Below are positions 1 to 23,268 of a stretch of DNA of 64,000 nucleotides, one piece after another. The first letter of the stretch is position 1. Each line of letters begins with the position of its first letter. Source of the DNA: Hormiphora californensis. Lineage: Eukaryota > Ctenophora > Tentaculata > Cydippida > Pleurobrachiidae. Location: assembly GCA_020137815.1 (NCBI GenBank), contig CM035353.1, positions 934,501-998,500 on the forward strand, given 5' to 3'. The position numbers were made by a program, and so were the translations under genes. The notes under the pieces are model-generated. The model was given only the letters and a program-made list of their open reading frames with translations. It was not told the DNA's origin and ran no database searches.

Positions 1-40
1 GACTGTCTTGACAGATGACAGCAAGGGACTGTCATGAGAG

Positions 41-250
41 CCCCGTTACGATATGGGTGTTTGCTGGCCTATTTTCAGATGTGCGCTGCCAAAAAACTAA
101 AAAGTACCCTGCGCTAAAATGGCTCTAACCACCAAACCACTCAACCGTTTATCTGATAGGAAATGTCAAGCCCTATCTCAAACCCCAACCCTAACCCTAA
201 CCCCACTTTAGCTGACAAGTGACAGTAAACACCCGGATTTTTGGCAAACG
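41..250 (+). mobile_element. Dispersed MITE with telomere-like core, copy 1
   Basis: Shares with 312-550, 20706-20954 (inverted) and 39131-39297 the same ordered blocks: a start with CCGTTACGAT.TGGGTGTTT, a segment ending TGCCAAAAAA, a CAACCGTTT block, a GTTTATCTGATAGGAAAT block, a run of CCCTAA-like units, and an end containing ACACCCGGATTTT. The ends are imperfect inverted repeats. The CCCTAA run is internal to the element, so this is not a telomere. Confidence 0.6.
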
Positions 251-311
251 TTGCAGCGTAGGATAAGGCAGGGCTTTTCAACCCGGATTTTAAACGTTGG
301 CCCTGTCACTA

Positions 312-550
312 GGGCGCCGTTACGATCTGGGTGTTTGGTGGGCTGTTTACAGGTGCGTGCTGCCAAAAAAGTTGATACACTAAAATCGCTCCAACCGCCA
401 AACCACTAAACCGATTTCGCTAAAAATAATTCAAAGTTTATCTGGTAGGAAATGTCAAGGCCTAACCCCAACCCAAACCCCAACCCTTCTTTAGCCTTAA
501 CCCTGAAAAACCGTCAGCACTCTCGAAACACCCAGATTTTAACGCTGGCC
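312..550 (+). mobile_element. Dispersed MITE with telomere-like core, copy 2
   Basis: A better preserved copy of the family at 41-250. It begins GGGCGCCGTTACGATCTGGG and ends with the inverted counterpart AAACACCCAGATTTTAACGC. The interior holds degenerate CCCTAA/CCCCAA units. No coding capacity is seen. Confidence 0.6.
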
Positions 551-1840
551 CAGGGCCCTGTCATGTTTTTTATTCACTAACCCCAACACCGATTGGCATC
601 ACTTTCCAAGTTTCCAACAGCCGAAGAGAAGCTGCCGAAGAGAAAGGGGTAACCGTATGAAGAGTTAATCGCGATGAGTCTCATTCACATTGGCCCTGTC
701 ATGTGACTTTTCTTTTGGTAATCAAATAAATTACAATAAATTACCCACACACCCTCAATATACTCATTCTCCCTCTCTCTGCTCACGTATCTCGAAAGTC
801 AACATCTTCCACTCTGACTGGGATCACACGTCTCTTGGTGCCCCTAAGCGCAACAAATGTTGATCTCAATAATTTGGTAATTAAAAAAAAGTCATGTGAC
901 AGTCCTGACCGCGGGAAAAATAAACAAAATTAAAGATGAGGCGCGCAGCGCGGCGTTTAATAATAATCCGCGTTATGTTATTTGCGCGTTTCGCGCGAGA
1001 TCTTTCATCCAAAGTGAGTCGCGCGTTCCATACCGTACCATGAACAGAAGTCAATTTACGGACATTCTGGAATCACCTGTTCCTTCTCCACGACTCTCTG
1101 AATAGCAATGACCAATCTTCTGGGTAACTTCATCATTGATCATTGAACATGAAGTTACCCAGAACATTCCTACATTAACTGGATATTGAGATTTTTTCAG
1201 GGTCCTTGTATCCGAAGTGCAGGCTACAGCTGCCCCCCATTCTGGGGGCCCCAGATTGAAACTTTTTTCCGACCTGTGCCTTATCTGGGTATATATACCC
1301 GGTATACAAAGTACAAACATCATAATTTGGTCTGTTTTTGAAACTCAATCAGTGTTATTGTCATAATAAAGATCATAGTGATAAACTATATTGTGTCAAA
1401 AATATACAACATGTGGAAAATATATATATTATGTATATACATTCGGACCCCGATTTACCGGGATGCTCGGGGGGAAAGGGTTTCGCCCGGTAAATCGGGG
1501 TTCCTGGTAAATCGGGGTCCGACTGCAGCATGAAAATCAACAATACAAGCTATTTCTCAACTATCAATATGGTTGTGTGTATTTCTCAACTATAATAATT
1601 ATTCACGTCCCTATTTCTCTTGTACGCTATCTCCTTCTCCTGGAATGCTATCTAAACAAAATAACAACAATTTCAATTAACCAGCATCTCTATCTCCCTG
1701 TCTATCTAATTGGACAACCCACTCCGAGCAATATTTAGACCTTTAAAACATGTATCATTCTAATTAATTCTTTTTCTCTCATTTTTCCATCAATCATCAA
1801 TCGGTCACACAATCTCATGCCATAAAAATCTTCTTATTAG
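551..1840. other. Intergenic stretch downstream of AHCYL
   Basis: I see no convincing gene here. The stretch is AT-rich with a GC-rich patch near 930-1010. It holds a short inverted repeat at 1444-1522 (see the separate entry) and low-complexity AT sequence. The two short open frames near 900-1320 have no recognisable composition or motifs, and I treat them as chance. Confidence 0.5.
1444..1522. repeat. Inverted-repeat relic, GGTAAATCGGGGTCCG family
   Basis: The arms CGGACCCCGATTTACC and GGTAAATCGGGGTCCG face each other around a core with GCTCGGGGGGAAAGGGTTT. Related pieces lie at 7730-7752 (inside a glutamate-receptor intron), 36945-37012 (WDR45 intron, inverted) and 52376-52450. This is a small dispersed non-coding element. 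Confidence 0.55.
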
Positions 1841-1910
1841 CTCCCTCCTCTCAAAGCAGGAACACACATATAAGTCATTGCATCTGTGTTCCTGCTTCGA
1901 GAGGAGGGAG
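1841..1910. repeat. 26-bp-arm hairpin just past the AHCYL stop
   Basis: Arms 1841-1866 and 1885-1910 are reverse complements over 26 bp with one mismatch, around an 18-nt loop. On the minus strand the hairpin starts about 32 nt after the AHCYL stop codon (1942-1944), so it most likely lies in that gene's 3' UTR. Confidence 0.75.
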
Positions 1911-1941
1911 GTTCTCACTACCACACTGTTATACACCAGTT

Positions 1942-15177
<13,236 letters not shown>

Positions 15178-15266
15178 CTAGGTAAGGAGGTAGCTGTTAT
15201 GGGTCGAGAAAAGTGGATTAGTACTATTAGGGATATTAGTGTGTTTTAGAATACACAATGGCTGAT

Positions 15267-15336
15267 TTGTTATGTTCTAACCCTCCCTCTACATTTGTAC
15301 GGTGCGGGGCGCCCGAAACACAGTCTAGCCAGGCAA
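15267..15336 (-). mobile_element. MITE family B with perfect 8-bp target duplication
   Basis: A 70-bp inverted-orientation copy (TTGTTATGTTCTAACCC to GTCTAGCCAGGCAA). It is flanked by TGGCTGAT at 15259-15266 and 15337-15344. Confidence 0.8.
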
Positions 15337-15419
15337 TGGCTGATATCAGGGGAAAAATTAAATGAAATATCAACTCAAAACTACATAACGTGCCTACATA
15401 CCCTTAAATACGAACATGC

Positions 15420-15453
15420 AAGCATCTCCCTCTCTCTCCCTCTCTCTCCCTCC

Positions 15454-15497
<44 letters not shown>

Positions 15498-15541
15498 CCT
15501 TCCCTCCCTCTCTCTTTCTCTCTCCCTCTCTCCCCCTCTCC
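15420..15541 (+). repeat. (CT)n microsatellite
   Basis: Interrupted CT dinucleotide/CCCT tract. Open frames across it on both strands are artefacts of the repeat. Confidence 0.9.
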
Positions 15542-16078
15542 ATAAAATAGTTTGAAGGTGATAATGAGGAACTGCCAGCGGGTTTCAACGAGCATATAAT
15601 TAATATCCAGGCATTCCAGCAGCTGGTCAACGTCAGTGTAGTAAAGACTGGATTAACGAGTTAATAATGTCAAGAAACAGCTGGTAATGGTTTAACAAAT
15701 GGTCGGCTATAACTAACGTCAAACTCGCTGAACTGAACTGTTTCAAAACAAGAATAATTATTGTTTGTTCCAAAACAAGAAGTAGTGAGTGAGTGAAGCA
15801 GCATTATAGGTATTTAATTGGTTCTGAAGCAGCATGATACCCCATTATAGGTATTGGTTCTGACCTGGTCCCGGGCCCCCGATGTGGAGGATTCTGGTAC
15901 AGGCATTAAATTGGACATCGAACTGGGTACAAAACATTACTGATCAGTTTTAGAGTAATTCGAGTGATCTTGTCAAGGGTTAGTTTAAATCAAGTTAAGT
16001 AAAGTAAAGTAAAGTTAGTTTGAATCAAGTAAAGTAAACGTCATGATTATAATATGTGATAACAAGCAATTCCATTAT

Positions 16079-16121
16079 ACAGGGTGTCCCACTATCACGC
16101 AAAGACAGTGGGACACCCTGT
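16079..16121. repeat. 15-bp perfect hairpin
   Basis: ACAGGGTGTCCCACT and its exact reverse complement, separated by 13 nt. No coding context is visible. Confidence 0.8.
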
Positions 16122-17692
16122 ACATCAATAAGGATCACATTGACTACTACACAGTTTACAAAGAAAATCAATGGTGCAATTTTCTGTCTCAGAGAATGAA
16201 TTTTGGGGCAGATCTATGAAGCTCTCAACTGCAGCAGTAGAGGGTTAACAATTCTCAGCTGCAGTAGTGGGTTATATAGTGACGATTGGACACAGAGATG
16301 AGAAACAAAAGAGAGTGCTGCACACCCGGTCTCAAAAGTACCTTATAAAGGTATGATGGGAATACAGTTCATTAAAGCGATATAGGGGTGAGCAATGGTG
16401 CAATATAAGTGATAAGTGGAGGAAGATTGAAAGCGAGAGAAAAGATGGATGAAAAGGGGTAGATGGATAGAGGGAGAGAGAGAAGAAGAAAGCAGGACGT
16501 GACCCGCCCGATTGGAAAAATTCGTTTCCAAAATACGGGCCCGGTATAAATTTCGTCTATTTTCCAGGTCCCCTGCCTAATTCTGGGGACGGAGTCGAGG
16601 ATTTAATTATCTGATTATTCAAACTTCACAAAAGTGTTCATATAAAAAGATCAACATGTGTTCAAGCTGGTGTAATTTTCAGATATCAAACTTGGTACAT
16701 GGTGTACCTGACGAGGCGAGAGAAAGACACTAAGCAGCTCAGTGTGAAGTGACGCTGATAAGGGATAAAACGATAAAAGGGTGCAATGAAAGATTACACC
16801 TCTTATTTAACAAAATTAAATTCGTTTACCTCTCAACACGGGTCAAATTAACGGGGTGCAGGGTGCAAGGGTTATTGGGTTAATCTAATGGCACGGTAAA
16901 TTGAGATCCTAATGTAATTCCTATTATAATTCCTATTAAATGCTTTAAGGCCATGGATTAAATTATAAATTTATAATGCTTAAATAATAAATAATGTTCA
17001 GTCTAAATTTATTATTTTCAACCGTTAACCGTTTTTTATTTCCGGCTACTTAATTCCTGGCTAAAATATCGATACTGACTATCGTCACAATTGGTCGACA
17101 TGATGATCGGCTGTTTATCAAAGCATAACAAACATGTATCTTACACACACGTTAGTCTGACAGTGCGTACACTAGAAATAGTACCCCAGGTAGAAACATA
17201 GATCTAGGAATTAAATCCAAGGATAGAAATGAAGGCATTTCCGAGGAGAATAATGGACAGGAGGAGGAGGAGGAGGAGGAGGAGGAGGACCTCTAAAATC
17301 TAACGAAGTATGTCAATTTTTTCAAACAATGAATGCATTTTCTACTCCTTTGTAATAGAAAAGATTGCGGGTAGCCACACCTCAATTCTGTTGAAATTCA
17401 AGAAGAATATATGGTATAATTATTCATTAATTAAAGCGGTGGAGCTATGGTACCTGACTATCCCCAGGGGTGGGTGGCTGAGCAGCACGGAGGGATTGTG
17501 GTACTGCCGGTGTAGGGTCATCTTGGGCGGATTCAGGTTCCGGTGGGACCTTGGGGAATGCCATAAACTAGCGGAGTCTAGGGAGAAAGAGGGTGAGAGA
17601 GAGAGAGAGTGGTAGTGTGTAGTAATTAGAACACTCAAAATTGCATTTTTCTAATAAATTAAGAGAAACCCAATATGTAAATAAAACATTCA

Positions 17693-18247
17693 TCAGCGCT
17701 TTTTACGCCTCTGAACCATTGTGAATCCATCCTCATCTACAACGGGCTCCTCTCGTATGGTTGTGCGCTCTACGATTTCAGACAGTGCCGTCTCATCTTC
17801 CACCATCTCTTCCTCTTGAGACTCGCCTTTTTTAGAGTCTGCAAGGGCCTTCTTAGCACATGGGAAGTGTTTAGTTATCGTAGCTGTAGAGTCGGGCGAT
17901 GTTTCAAGTTCTCGAAGACAACACAAAAGGGCATTGGCAAGATCTTTGAAGGAACCGTCTTCGTCGATGATATTAAAATCGTGAAATGCAACGGCCTCCA
18001 ATGTTTCCTCGAAGTCGTGACGTTCCGCTTTTGTATCGCACAGAAATACTAGGTCCTCGGCTAGCTGAGAGAGCTTTTCTGTCTCATTCCCACCTGCCAT
18101 GCCATGCTGAATTGCAAGTTGTAGTGATGTCCAACTATTCAAAGCACTGTCTACCACTATTCGAACCAAACTCGTGCCATTTTCCGTCATTGGAAGCTGT
18201 AAAATTTGTGCGTTAAAAGGGCCAGGGATTTGCAAATTTTGAGACAA
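17693..18247 (-). CDS. TSR2: TSR2 pre-rRNA processing protein homologue
   Basis: A 184-residue intronless frame. TSR2 is the nuclear escort of ribosomal protein eS26 in 40S assembly. The WGG-type region is LNSWTSLQLAIQHGMAGG at about residues 37-54, followed by a helical segment with FNIIDEDGSFKDLANAL (about 95-111). An acidic stretch around 145-155 and the tail DGFTMVQRRKKR match the family's acidic region and DGWTVV-type C-terminus. The length is close to human TSR2 (191). The ATG at 18245-18247 is the first in frame. A retroelement inserted about 29 bp upstream of the start codon (target duplication 18276-18289), so the original promoter/5' UTR now lies beyond 20392. No frame damage is seen. 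Confidence 0.85.
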   Translation of the reverse strand: MSQNLQIPGPFNAQILQLPMTENGTSLVRIVVDSALNSWTSLQLAIQHGMAGGNETEKLSQLAEDLVFLCDTKAERHDFEETLEAVAFHDFNIIDEDGSFKDLANALLCCLRELETSPDSTATITKHFPCAKKALADSKKGESQEEEMVEDETALSEIVERTTIREEPVVDEDGFTMVQRRKKR

Positions 18248-18275
18248 AAAACTTAAAATTTTCGAAGATTTTTTT

Positions 18276-20405
18276 GTATTGGTGGCGCATCCTATGTAGC
18301 GTCCCGGCTAGTTCCACTGAGCAAGAAACCAAACGGTATCAGACCAATTGGGATCGGTGAAATACTTAGACGACTGGTGGGCAAAGTTATCACTCGAGCT
18401 CTCAAACCGGACATTATTGAATGCACAGCACCTATTCAACTGTGTGCAGGACTCGAGAGCGGTGTGGAGGCTGCTGTTCACGCAGCAAGAGATTTATTTG
18501 AGAGTGAAAATTGTGAATGTGTTTTGCTTGTAGATGCTAGTAACGCTTTTAACTCTTTAAACCGTGTGTCAGCTTTAAATAACATTAACTATACCTGCCC
18601 TGAATTCGAATTATATCTTAAAAATACTTACGGTTTAACTGCTGATCTCTTCCTATGCGATGGCATGACCCATGAGACTATGAAATCAGCTGAGGGTACA
18701 ACCCAGGGAGACACAGCGGCTATGCCTATGTATGCTTGTTGCCTCATGCCCCTCATTCGCTCCTTGAAGGACTCCTCCCTTACTCAAATATTCTATGCCG
18801 ATGATGGACTAGGTGGAGGCAAACTGTCGTCAGTAAAATCATGGTGGGACAAAATTAAGAGTGACGGACCGGGCTACGGATACCTCCCCAACCCCGGAAA
18901 ATCGTGGTTAATTGTAAAACCCCAATATGAAAAAACTGCAAGGGAAATTTTCACCGATGTCAACATCACCACAGACGGCCAACGATACCTAGGCTCATAC
19001 ATCGGAACAGAAGAGAGCCAGAGGGAATTTGTTCAGAACGAAGTTGCGAAATGGAACGAGGAAATCAGTCAACTCTGTGAAATAGCAGCAAACGAACCAC
19101 AGCTGGCCTATAGTGCATATACCATCGGGATCTCGAAAAGGTGGAGCTACCTCATGAGAACAACTCCAGGAATATCCAACCAACTTGGGGTCATCGAGAA
19201 AACCATCCACCAGAAACTTCTCCCTGCACTAACTGGTCAACACGTTATCAGCGACAGCTTGAGATCAGTCGCCTCCCTTCCTGTAAGATTTGGAGGATTG
19301 GGAATTGATAACCCAGAACAATCAGCAGATTCGGAGTACAGCTTTTCTAAATTTATCACAGAGGATTTGTCTGCAGCGGTTCTTGGCCAACACGAAACAT
19401 ATCAGGTTAACAAAAACCAACAAACTGAGAAATCATTAATTGTTCGCCGTACCAAAAATGACATTCATCAACAGAAAATCGAGGAAATTCGAAGCAAAAT
19501 GAGTAGTGCCGAAAGCAGGAACCTTGATCTCCTGTCTGAGAAGGGTGCATCTTCTTGGTTAACTTGTCTTCCCCTCCAAACACTGAACTTTACCTTGAAC
19601 AGGCAAGAATGGTATGATGCTATTTCTGCACGATACAACTTGCCTCTGACGGGAGAAGCACTGCCTATCAACTGCGTTTGCGGAGAGGAAAACAGTATTG
19701 ATCACGCAATTTCATGTAAAATTGGCGGTTTTGTTTGCTTTCGCCACAACAATGTCAGAGACTTCATCGCAAGTGAATTCAGTAATGTGTGTCATGATAC
19801 GAAAGTTGAACCTCATCTGTTAAATGTACGAGGAACGAGTCTGCCAGAGGGAACAATTTTGGCGGATGGTGCTCGCCTAGATATCAGTACACGTGATTTC
19901 TGGTCTAGTATGGATAACACCTATTTCGATGTGAGGATTTTTAATCCTAGGGTGGCGTCTAACTCTAACCAGTCAATCTCTAAAGTGTACGAAAAACACG
20001 AAAGGGAGAAAAAGACTGGCTACCTTCATCGGGTCATTGAGGTGGAAAAATCATCATTTACTCCTTTGGTGATGTCCACGACGGGGGGCCTCGGCCGAGA
20101 ATTTAAAAAGACACTGAAACAACTCGCCGACAAGAAAGCTAAGAAAACGGGATACTCCTATGACCAATGCATCCGTTATCTTCGACTACGACTTTCTTTC
20201 GCCATGGTGTGATCAATAACCATCTCCATCAGGGGGCATCGGGGAAGATTGAGGGGCGAAGGCAACAGGGACGAGCAGCTATACCAAGTTGGGTAACTGA
20301 CTCTATTTTTATATTTAATTTATTACAGTTTTGATTATTGTCAAGTGTATACACGTATTTATATTCAGGCCGATGTTGGCCGCCACCCCCCGTATTGGTG
20401 GCGCA
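18276..20405 (+). mobile_element. 5'-truncated non-LTR retroelement with 14-bp target duplication
   Basis: GTATTGGTGGCGCA occurs at 18276-18289 and again at 20392-20405, bounding the insertion 18290-20391. There are no LTRs and no long poly(A); the 3' end is C-rich. The coding frame is already open at the first inserted base, which fits 5' truncation. The target is the sequence just upstream of TSR2, in the opposite orientation. Confidence 0.85.
18290..20212 (+). CDS. Reverse transcriptase with C-terminal restriction-like endonuclease (partial, 5'-truncated)
   Basis: A continuous frame of 640 codons with no stop, entering from the truncated side. Visible in order: RLVPLSKKPNGIRPIGIGE (RT finger motif), TQGDTAAMPMYA, catalytic FYADDGLGG, a PNPGKSWLIVK segment, and a Cys/His cluster CVCGEENSIDHAISC. 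Then comes a region with LDIS, YFDVRIFNP and HRVIEVEKSSFTPLVMSTTG, which fits a PD-(D/E)xK endonuclease of the R2/NeSL-like, RLE-encoding non-LTR class. The endonuclease assignment is inference from the D...ExK spacing and the zinc cluster before it. The start is missing; GTG at 18377 is not a real start. No inactivating stop or frameshift is seen in what remains. Confidence 0.82.
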   Translation, partial: SYVASRLVPLSKKPNGIRPIGIGEILRRLVGKVITRALKPDIIECTAPIQLCAGLESGVEAAVHAARDLFESENCECVLLVDASNAFNSLNRVSALNNINYTCPEFELYLKNTYGLTADLFLCDGMTHETMKSAEGTTQGDTAAMPMYACCLMPLIRSLKDSSLTQIFYADDGLGGGKLSSVKSWWDKIKSDGPGYGYLPNPGKSWLIVKPQYEKTAREIFTDVNITTDGQRYLGSYIGTEESQREFVQNEVAKWNEEISQLCEIAANEPQLAYSAYTIGISKRWSYLMRTTPGISNQLGVIEKTIHQKLLPALTGQHVISDSLRSVASLPVRFGGLGIDNPEQSADSEYSFSKFITEDLSAAVLGQHETYQVNKNQQTEKSLIVRRTKNDIHQQKIEEIRSKMSSAESRNLDLLSEKGASSWLTCLPLQTLNFTLNRQEWYDAISARYNLPLTGEALPINCVCGEENSIDHAISCKIGGFVCFRHNNVRDFIASEFSNVCHDTKVEPHLLNVRGTSLPEGTILADGARLDISTRDFWSSMDNTYFDVRIFNPRVASNSNQSISKVYEKHEREKKTGYLHRVIEVEKSSFTPLVMSTTGGLGREFKKTLKQLADKKAKKTGYSYDQCIRYLRLRLSFAMV

Positions 20406-20469
20406 GCTCCTTTTTGAAAACAGCGCGCGAAATTGCAGCGTTGTTGCAAAATCAGAAGCAGACTCCTTA

Positions 20470-20624
20470 AAGTCCATTTTTTTTCAACTGTTCACCCCCC
20501 AAAGTCGTGCGCGGAAATGTTTTGCGCGTCTATCACATGTTAACGTGTAGCGCGCGCAGCGTAAATTAAAATATCGCACGCGCACGAGTTGGAGGGTGAA
20601 CAGTTGAAGAAAAATGGACTTTAC
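20470..20624. mobile_element. Fold-back MITE, AAAGTCC family, TA target
   Basis: The arms AAAGTCCATTTTTTTTCAAC and its complement at the right end (GTTGAAGAAAAATGGACTTT) are flanked by TA on both sides. The ends resemble those of the element at 33070-33291 (AAGTCGGATTTTTTGAAACT), so the two are related Tc1/mariner-type non-autonomous elements. Confidence 0.65.
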
Positions 20625-20649
20625 GGCGCAGTGCATCGCGATGCAGCGC

Positions 20650-21455
20650 AAATGAGGCCCCTCGGAAATGTTCAAGTTTTTTTTTCAAGTCATGCACAAT
20701 CAAGTGGCCAGCGTTAAAATCTGGGTGTTTCGTGAGTGCTGACAAACGGTTTTTTAGGGTTAGGGCAAAAGTAGGGTTAGGGTTAGGGCTGGGGTTTGGG
20801 TTGAGGTTAGGCCTTGACATTTCCTACCAGATAAACTTTGAATTAGCCAAAACGGTTGAGTCGTTCGGCGGTTAGAGCCGTTTTAGTGAATCAACTTTTT
20901 TGGCAGCGCGCACCTGTAAACAGGCCACCAAACACCCAGATCGTAACGGCGCCCCAATCAAGTCACGCCCACCAATCACGCGCGAAGCACTCCGCGCGTT
21001 CTGAGCTGTGATAAGGAACCATAATAAAGTTCAAGAGCGCACCCCATCCAAGAGCGTACCACCTCCAAAAGAAACCACTCCCAGAGCGCACCACATCAAA
21101 GAGAGCTCCCCATCCAGAAGATACCGCGCGCAGGGGACACCATGCGCAGAAGAGACCGCACGCGCAAATACAACGCCGCGCTGGTCTCTTCTGCGCGTGG
21201 TGTCCCCTGCGTGTGGTATCTTCTGGATGGGGAGCTCTCTTTGATGTGGTGCGCTCTCGAAGTGGTGTCTTCTGGAGGTGGTGCGCTCTTGGATGTGGTC
21301 TCTTTTGGGTGTGGTGCGCTCTCAGGTGTGGTCTCTCTTCGATCGGGTGCGCTCTTGGGTGCTCTTGGAGGCTCTTGAACTTTATTATGGTTCCTTATTG
21401 GTGGGCGTGACTTGATTGTGCATGACTTGAACATTTCCGAGGGGCCTCATACTAA
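20650..21455. mobile_element. Composite fold-back element carrying two nested insertions
   Basis: The outer arms (20650-20705 continuing at 20955-20977; 21398-21452) are inverted copies containing GAGGCCCCTCGGAAATG. A telomere-core MITE (20706-20954) splits the left arm. The inner part (21013-21400) is a second palindrome whose arms start AAGGAACCATAATAAAGTTC and carry repeated blocks with GAGCGCACC. Related copies of the inner part lie at 39436-39770 and 42107-42445. Confidence 0.7.
20706..20954 (-). mobile_element. Telomere-core MITE, copy 3, with 9-bp target duplication
   Basis: A 249-bp element with inverted ends (GGCCAGCGTTAAAATCTGGG and CCCAGATCGTAACGGCGCCC) and TTAGGG units inside. 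CAATCAAGT flanks it at 20697-20705 and 20955-20963. The uninterrupted sequence exists in the other arm of the host palindrome near 21405-21425. The 9-bp duplication suggests a Mutator-like element. Confidence 0.8.
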
Positions 21456-21572
21456 AGTCCGTTTCAAGCGACTTGACCCGTAATTCTTGGAATTTGGCGC
21501 ATTGCACGTGTATTTACAAAGGGGAAATCCTGAATTTCCAGGAATCTTAGGTCAAGTCGTTTGAAACGCACT
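21455..21572. mobile_element. Small TA-flanked fold-back element
   Basis: The arms AAAGTCCGTTTCAAGCGACT and its near complement (AAGTCGTTTGAAACGCACTT) lie between TA dinucleotides. About 118 bp, non-coding. Confidence 0.65.
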
Positions 21573-21573
21573 T

Positions 21574-23096
21574 TAGAGTGATTCATAATGATTTTCGCTT
21601 GCTATTTTTTCGGATTCTTGTTCATCGGACCCCTAAAATTTTTACAGGAACTTGTTCGCCACGAAATTTCGGTCTCCCAACACCATTTTTAGGGACCAAC
21701 CAAGTTTTCTTCCAAAGGCTATAGCCCGTTTTTTAGTGGTTAGCCACTATGCCGTCGCACTTATCAAAATATGGTCAAAATGCCAGTAATTTTTTGGAGA
21801 ATTGGCCATTTTCACATATAATGTAGTTCATTCTATCAGTTGTCATCGTAAACAACCCATTTTGAGCCGAAAAAGTTGCTGGATTGGAGTAGGGGGCTAA
21901 AAATCGCTCGAAAAGTGGTGCAAAATGTGGCTTCAAATCACCTGTTTTCGGGCAACGTTTTTGAACTTCAATTTTAGGCCCTCTAAGACATCCAAAACCG
22001 CCAAATAACTTAAGGATCATGTAGAACAGAATTAAATTTGCAATTTGAGCTTTCAATCTTGACAAAAGACCAACCAGGTCCATGGTGACAGCCTTCCAAA
22101 GTGAAAAAATGGGTTTTTGACGAATTTCTAAAAATAGCCCATAAAATAAAATGTGAAAATTGGATTTTGATTTAATTTTTACACAAATGTCCCAAAAAGA
22201 TGTCATTTTTTCCCTGCCCGGGTGAATGCCCGAAGGGCATTCACCCGGGATGATGTTTTTAGCACGTGCTAAAAAGATCATTCAGGGTTTAGAAATCAGC
22301 AGATCGTGGGGTTAAACTAAATGTGTCCGTCCGTCCGTCACGGACAACGCCTAACAACAAGTCTGCTCCTTCATAAAACTTTTATCTCACGCTTCGTTGA
22401 TTCAACAAAGGAAATGATTAACACACATTGTGGCACGCAATTACTCGCTTATAGCACTTCCCACTATCACCTTAAATCACTTTGGGCGCCCTACAGCCAT
22501 GATATGAAGTGGTAGAACGTCTTCCAAGCATGAAACTACTGTCACACTAGTGACTCGAGTTGAGATGCGGTTAAAGTTGAAGCACTTGGTAACCAACTGG
22601 GGTCTCCTAAGCAACTGCCTTGGTTGCCATAGCAACTGTTTTGGTTACCATAGCAACTGCTTCGGTTACCCTAGCAACTTACTTAGTTACCTTAGTAATC
22701 AACATCGTATCAGCCAAAAAATGCACAAAATTCATCGGAAAATCCAGTTTTGAAGGTTATTCATCAATTTTAAATCCATTTGTGGCAGGGAAACACCGCA
22801 TTATGAGTACATACATAATGCAATAATTCTTGTTTCCCTACAAAAAGTCCTGGATCCATTGGAATCAATTTACAGCCTCTAAAGGGCTAAAATCAAGGAA
22901 TGGATTTTGGAACGAGCGACCGGAACAAAACTGAACTTCAGAAATAGTCCGTCACCGGTCAAATTATGTCTTTGTAAACTTCAAACATGGTCTTCGTATT
23001 CGCAAATTGTCCAAACTAAAAGATCCTGTAGAAATTTTTGGTCTCTATCATCACTGGCGATCAAAAAGTGCCAAGCGAAAATCATTATGAATCACC
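21574..23096. mobile_element. 1.5-kb non-autonomous element with ~85-bp degenerate inverted ends
   Basis: The left end GAGTGATTCATAATGATTTT and the right-end complement GGGTGATTCATAATGATTTT continue as inverted similarity for ~85 bp (both later contain TTTTTACAGGA-like words). TA flanks both ends. The interior has no transposase-like frame. Confidence 0.5.
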
Positions 23097-23268
23097 CTAA
23101 TATTAAGTTTGAAACTCTCGGCCGTCAATTTTCAAAGCTCTTTTTTGGAACGTCGTTTTCGATTTCACTTTTTTCGAGATTTTCCAGGCACCGTCGCTTC
23201 ATTTCTACTATTTTAAAGCATTACACTTTTAATCCAATACAATCTTTAGCCTGACATGTCATGTAAGC

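Larger units (their letters stand above)
15178..17690. other. Stretch between AHCYL exons and TSR2
   Basis: This should contain the AHCYL first exon and promoter, which I could not identify. Visible features are a family B MITE (15267-15336), a long CT run (15420-15541), a 15-bp perfect hairpin (16079-16121), AT-rich sequence and a GGA run (17262-17289). Confidence 0.5.
20406..23268. other. Repeat-rich intergenic block between TSR2 and the zinc-finger gene
   Basis: No gene is seen. The block is a pile of fold-back elements, listed separately (20470-20624, 20650-21455, 21455-21572, 21574-23096). It also has a 15-bp-arm perfect hairpin at 22217-22249 and a short tandem run of rearranged TAGCAACTG/GGTTACC words near 22615-22700. 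Confidence 0.6.

Noticed and set aside
41-550. Telomere or subtelomere at the window start
   Set aside because: The CCCTAA-like units are few, degenerate and internal to a dispersed element also found at 20.7 and 39.2 kb.
18290-20212. Reverse transcriptase as viral sequence
   Set aside because: There is no protease, integrase, envelope or LTR. The 14-bp target duplication, 5' truncation and restriction-like endonuclease fit a non-LTR retrotransposon.
21096-21434. Minus-strand frame rich in repeated EETTP-like words
   Set aside because: It lies wholly within the palindromic fold-back element and is mirrored on the other strand.
21775-22281. 168-codon minus-strand frame
   Set aside because: It lies inside a TA-flanked non-autonomous element with no recognisable domain. 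Considered a chance frame, though a degraded transposon gene cannot be excluded.
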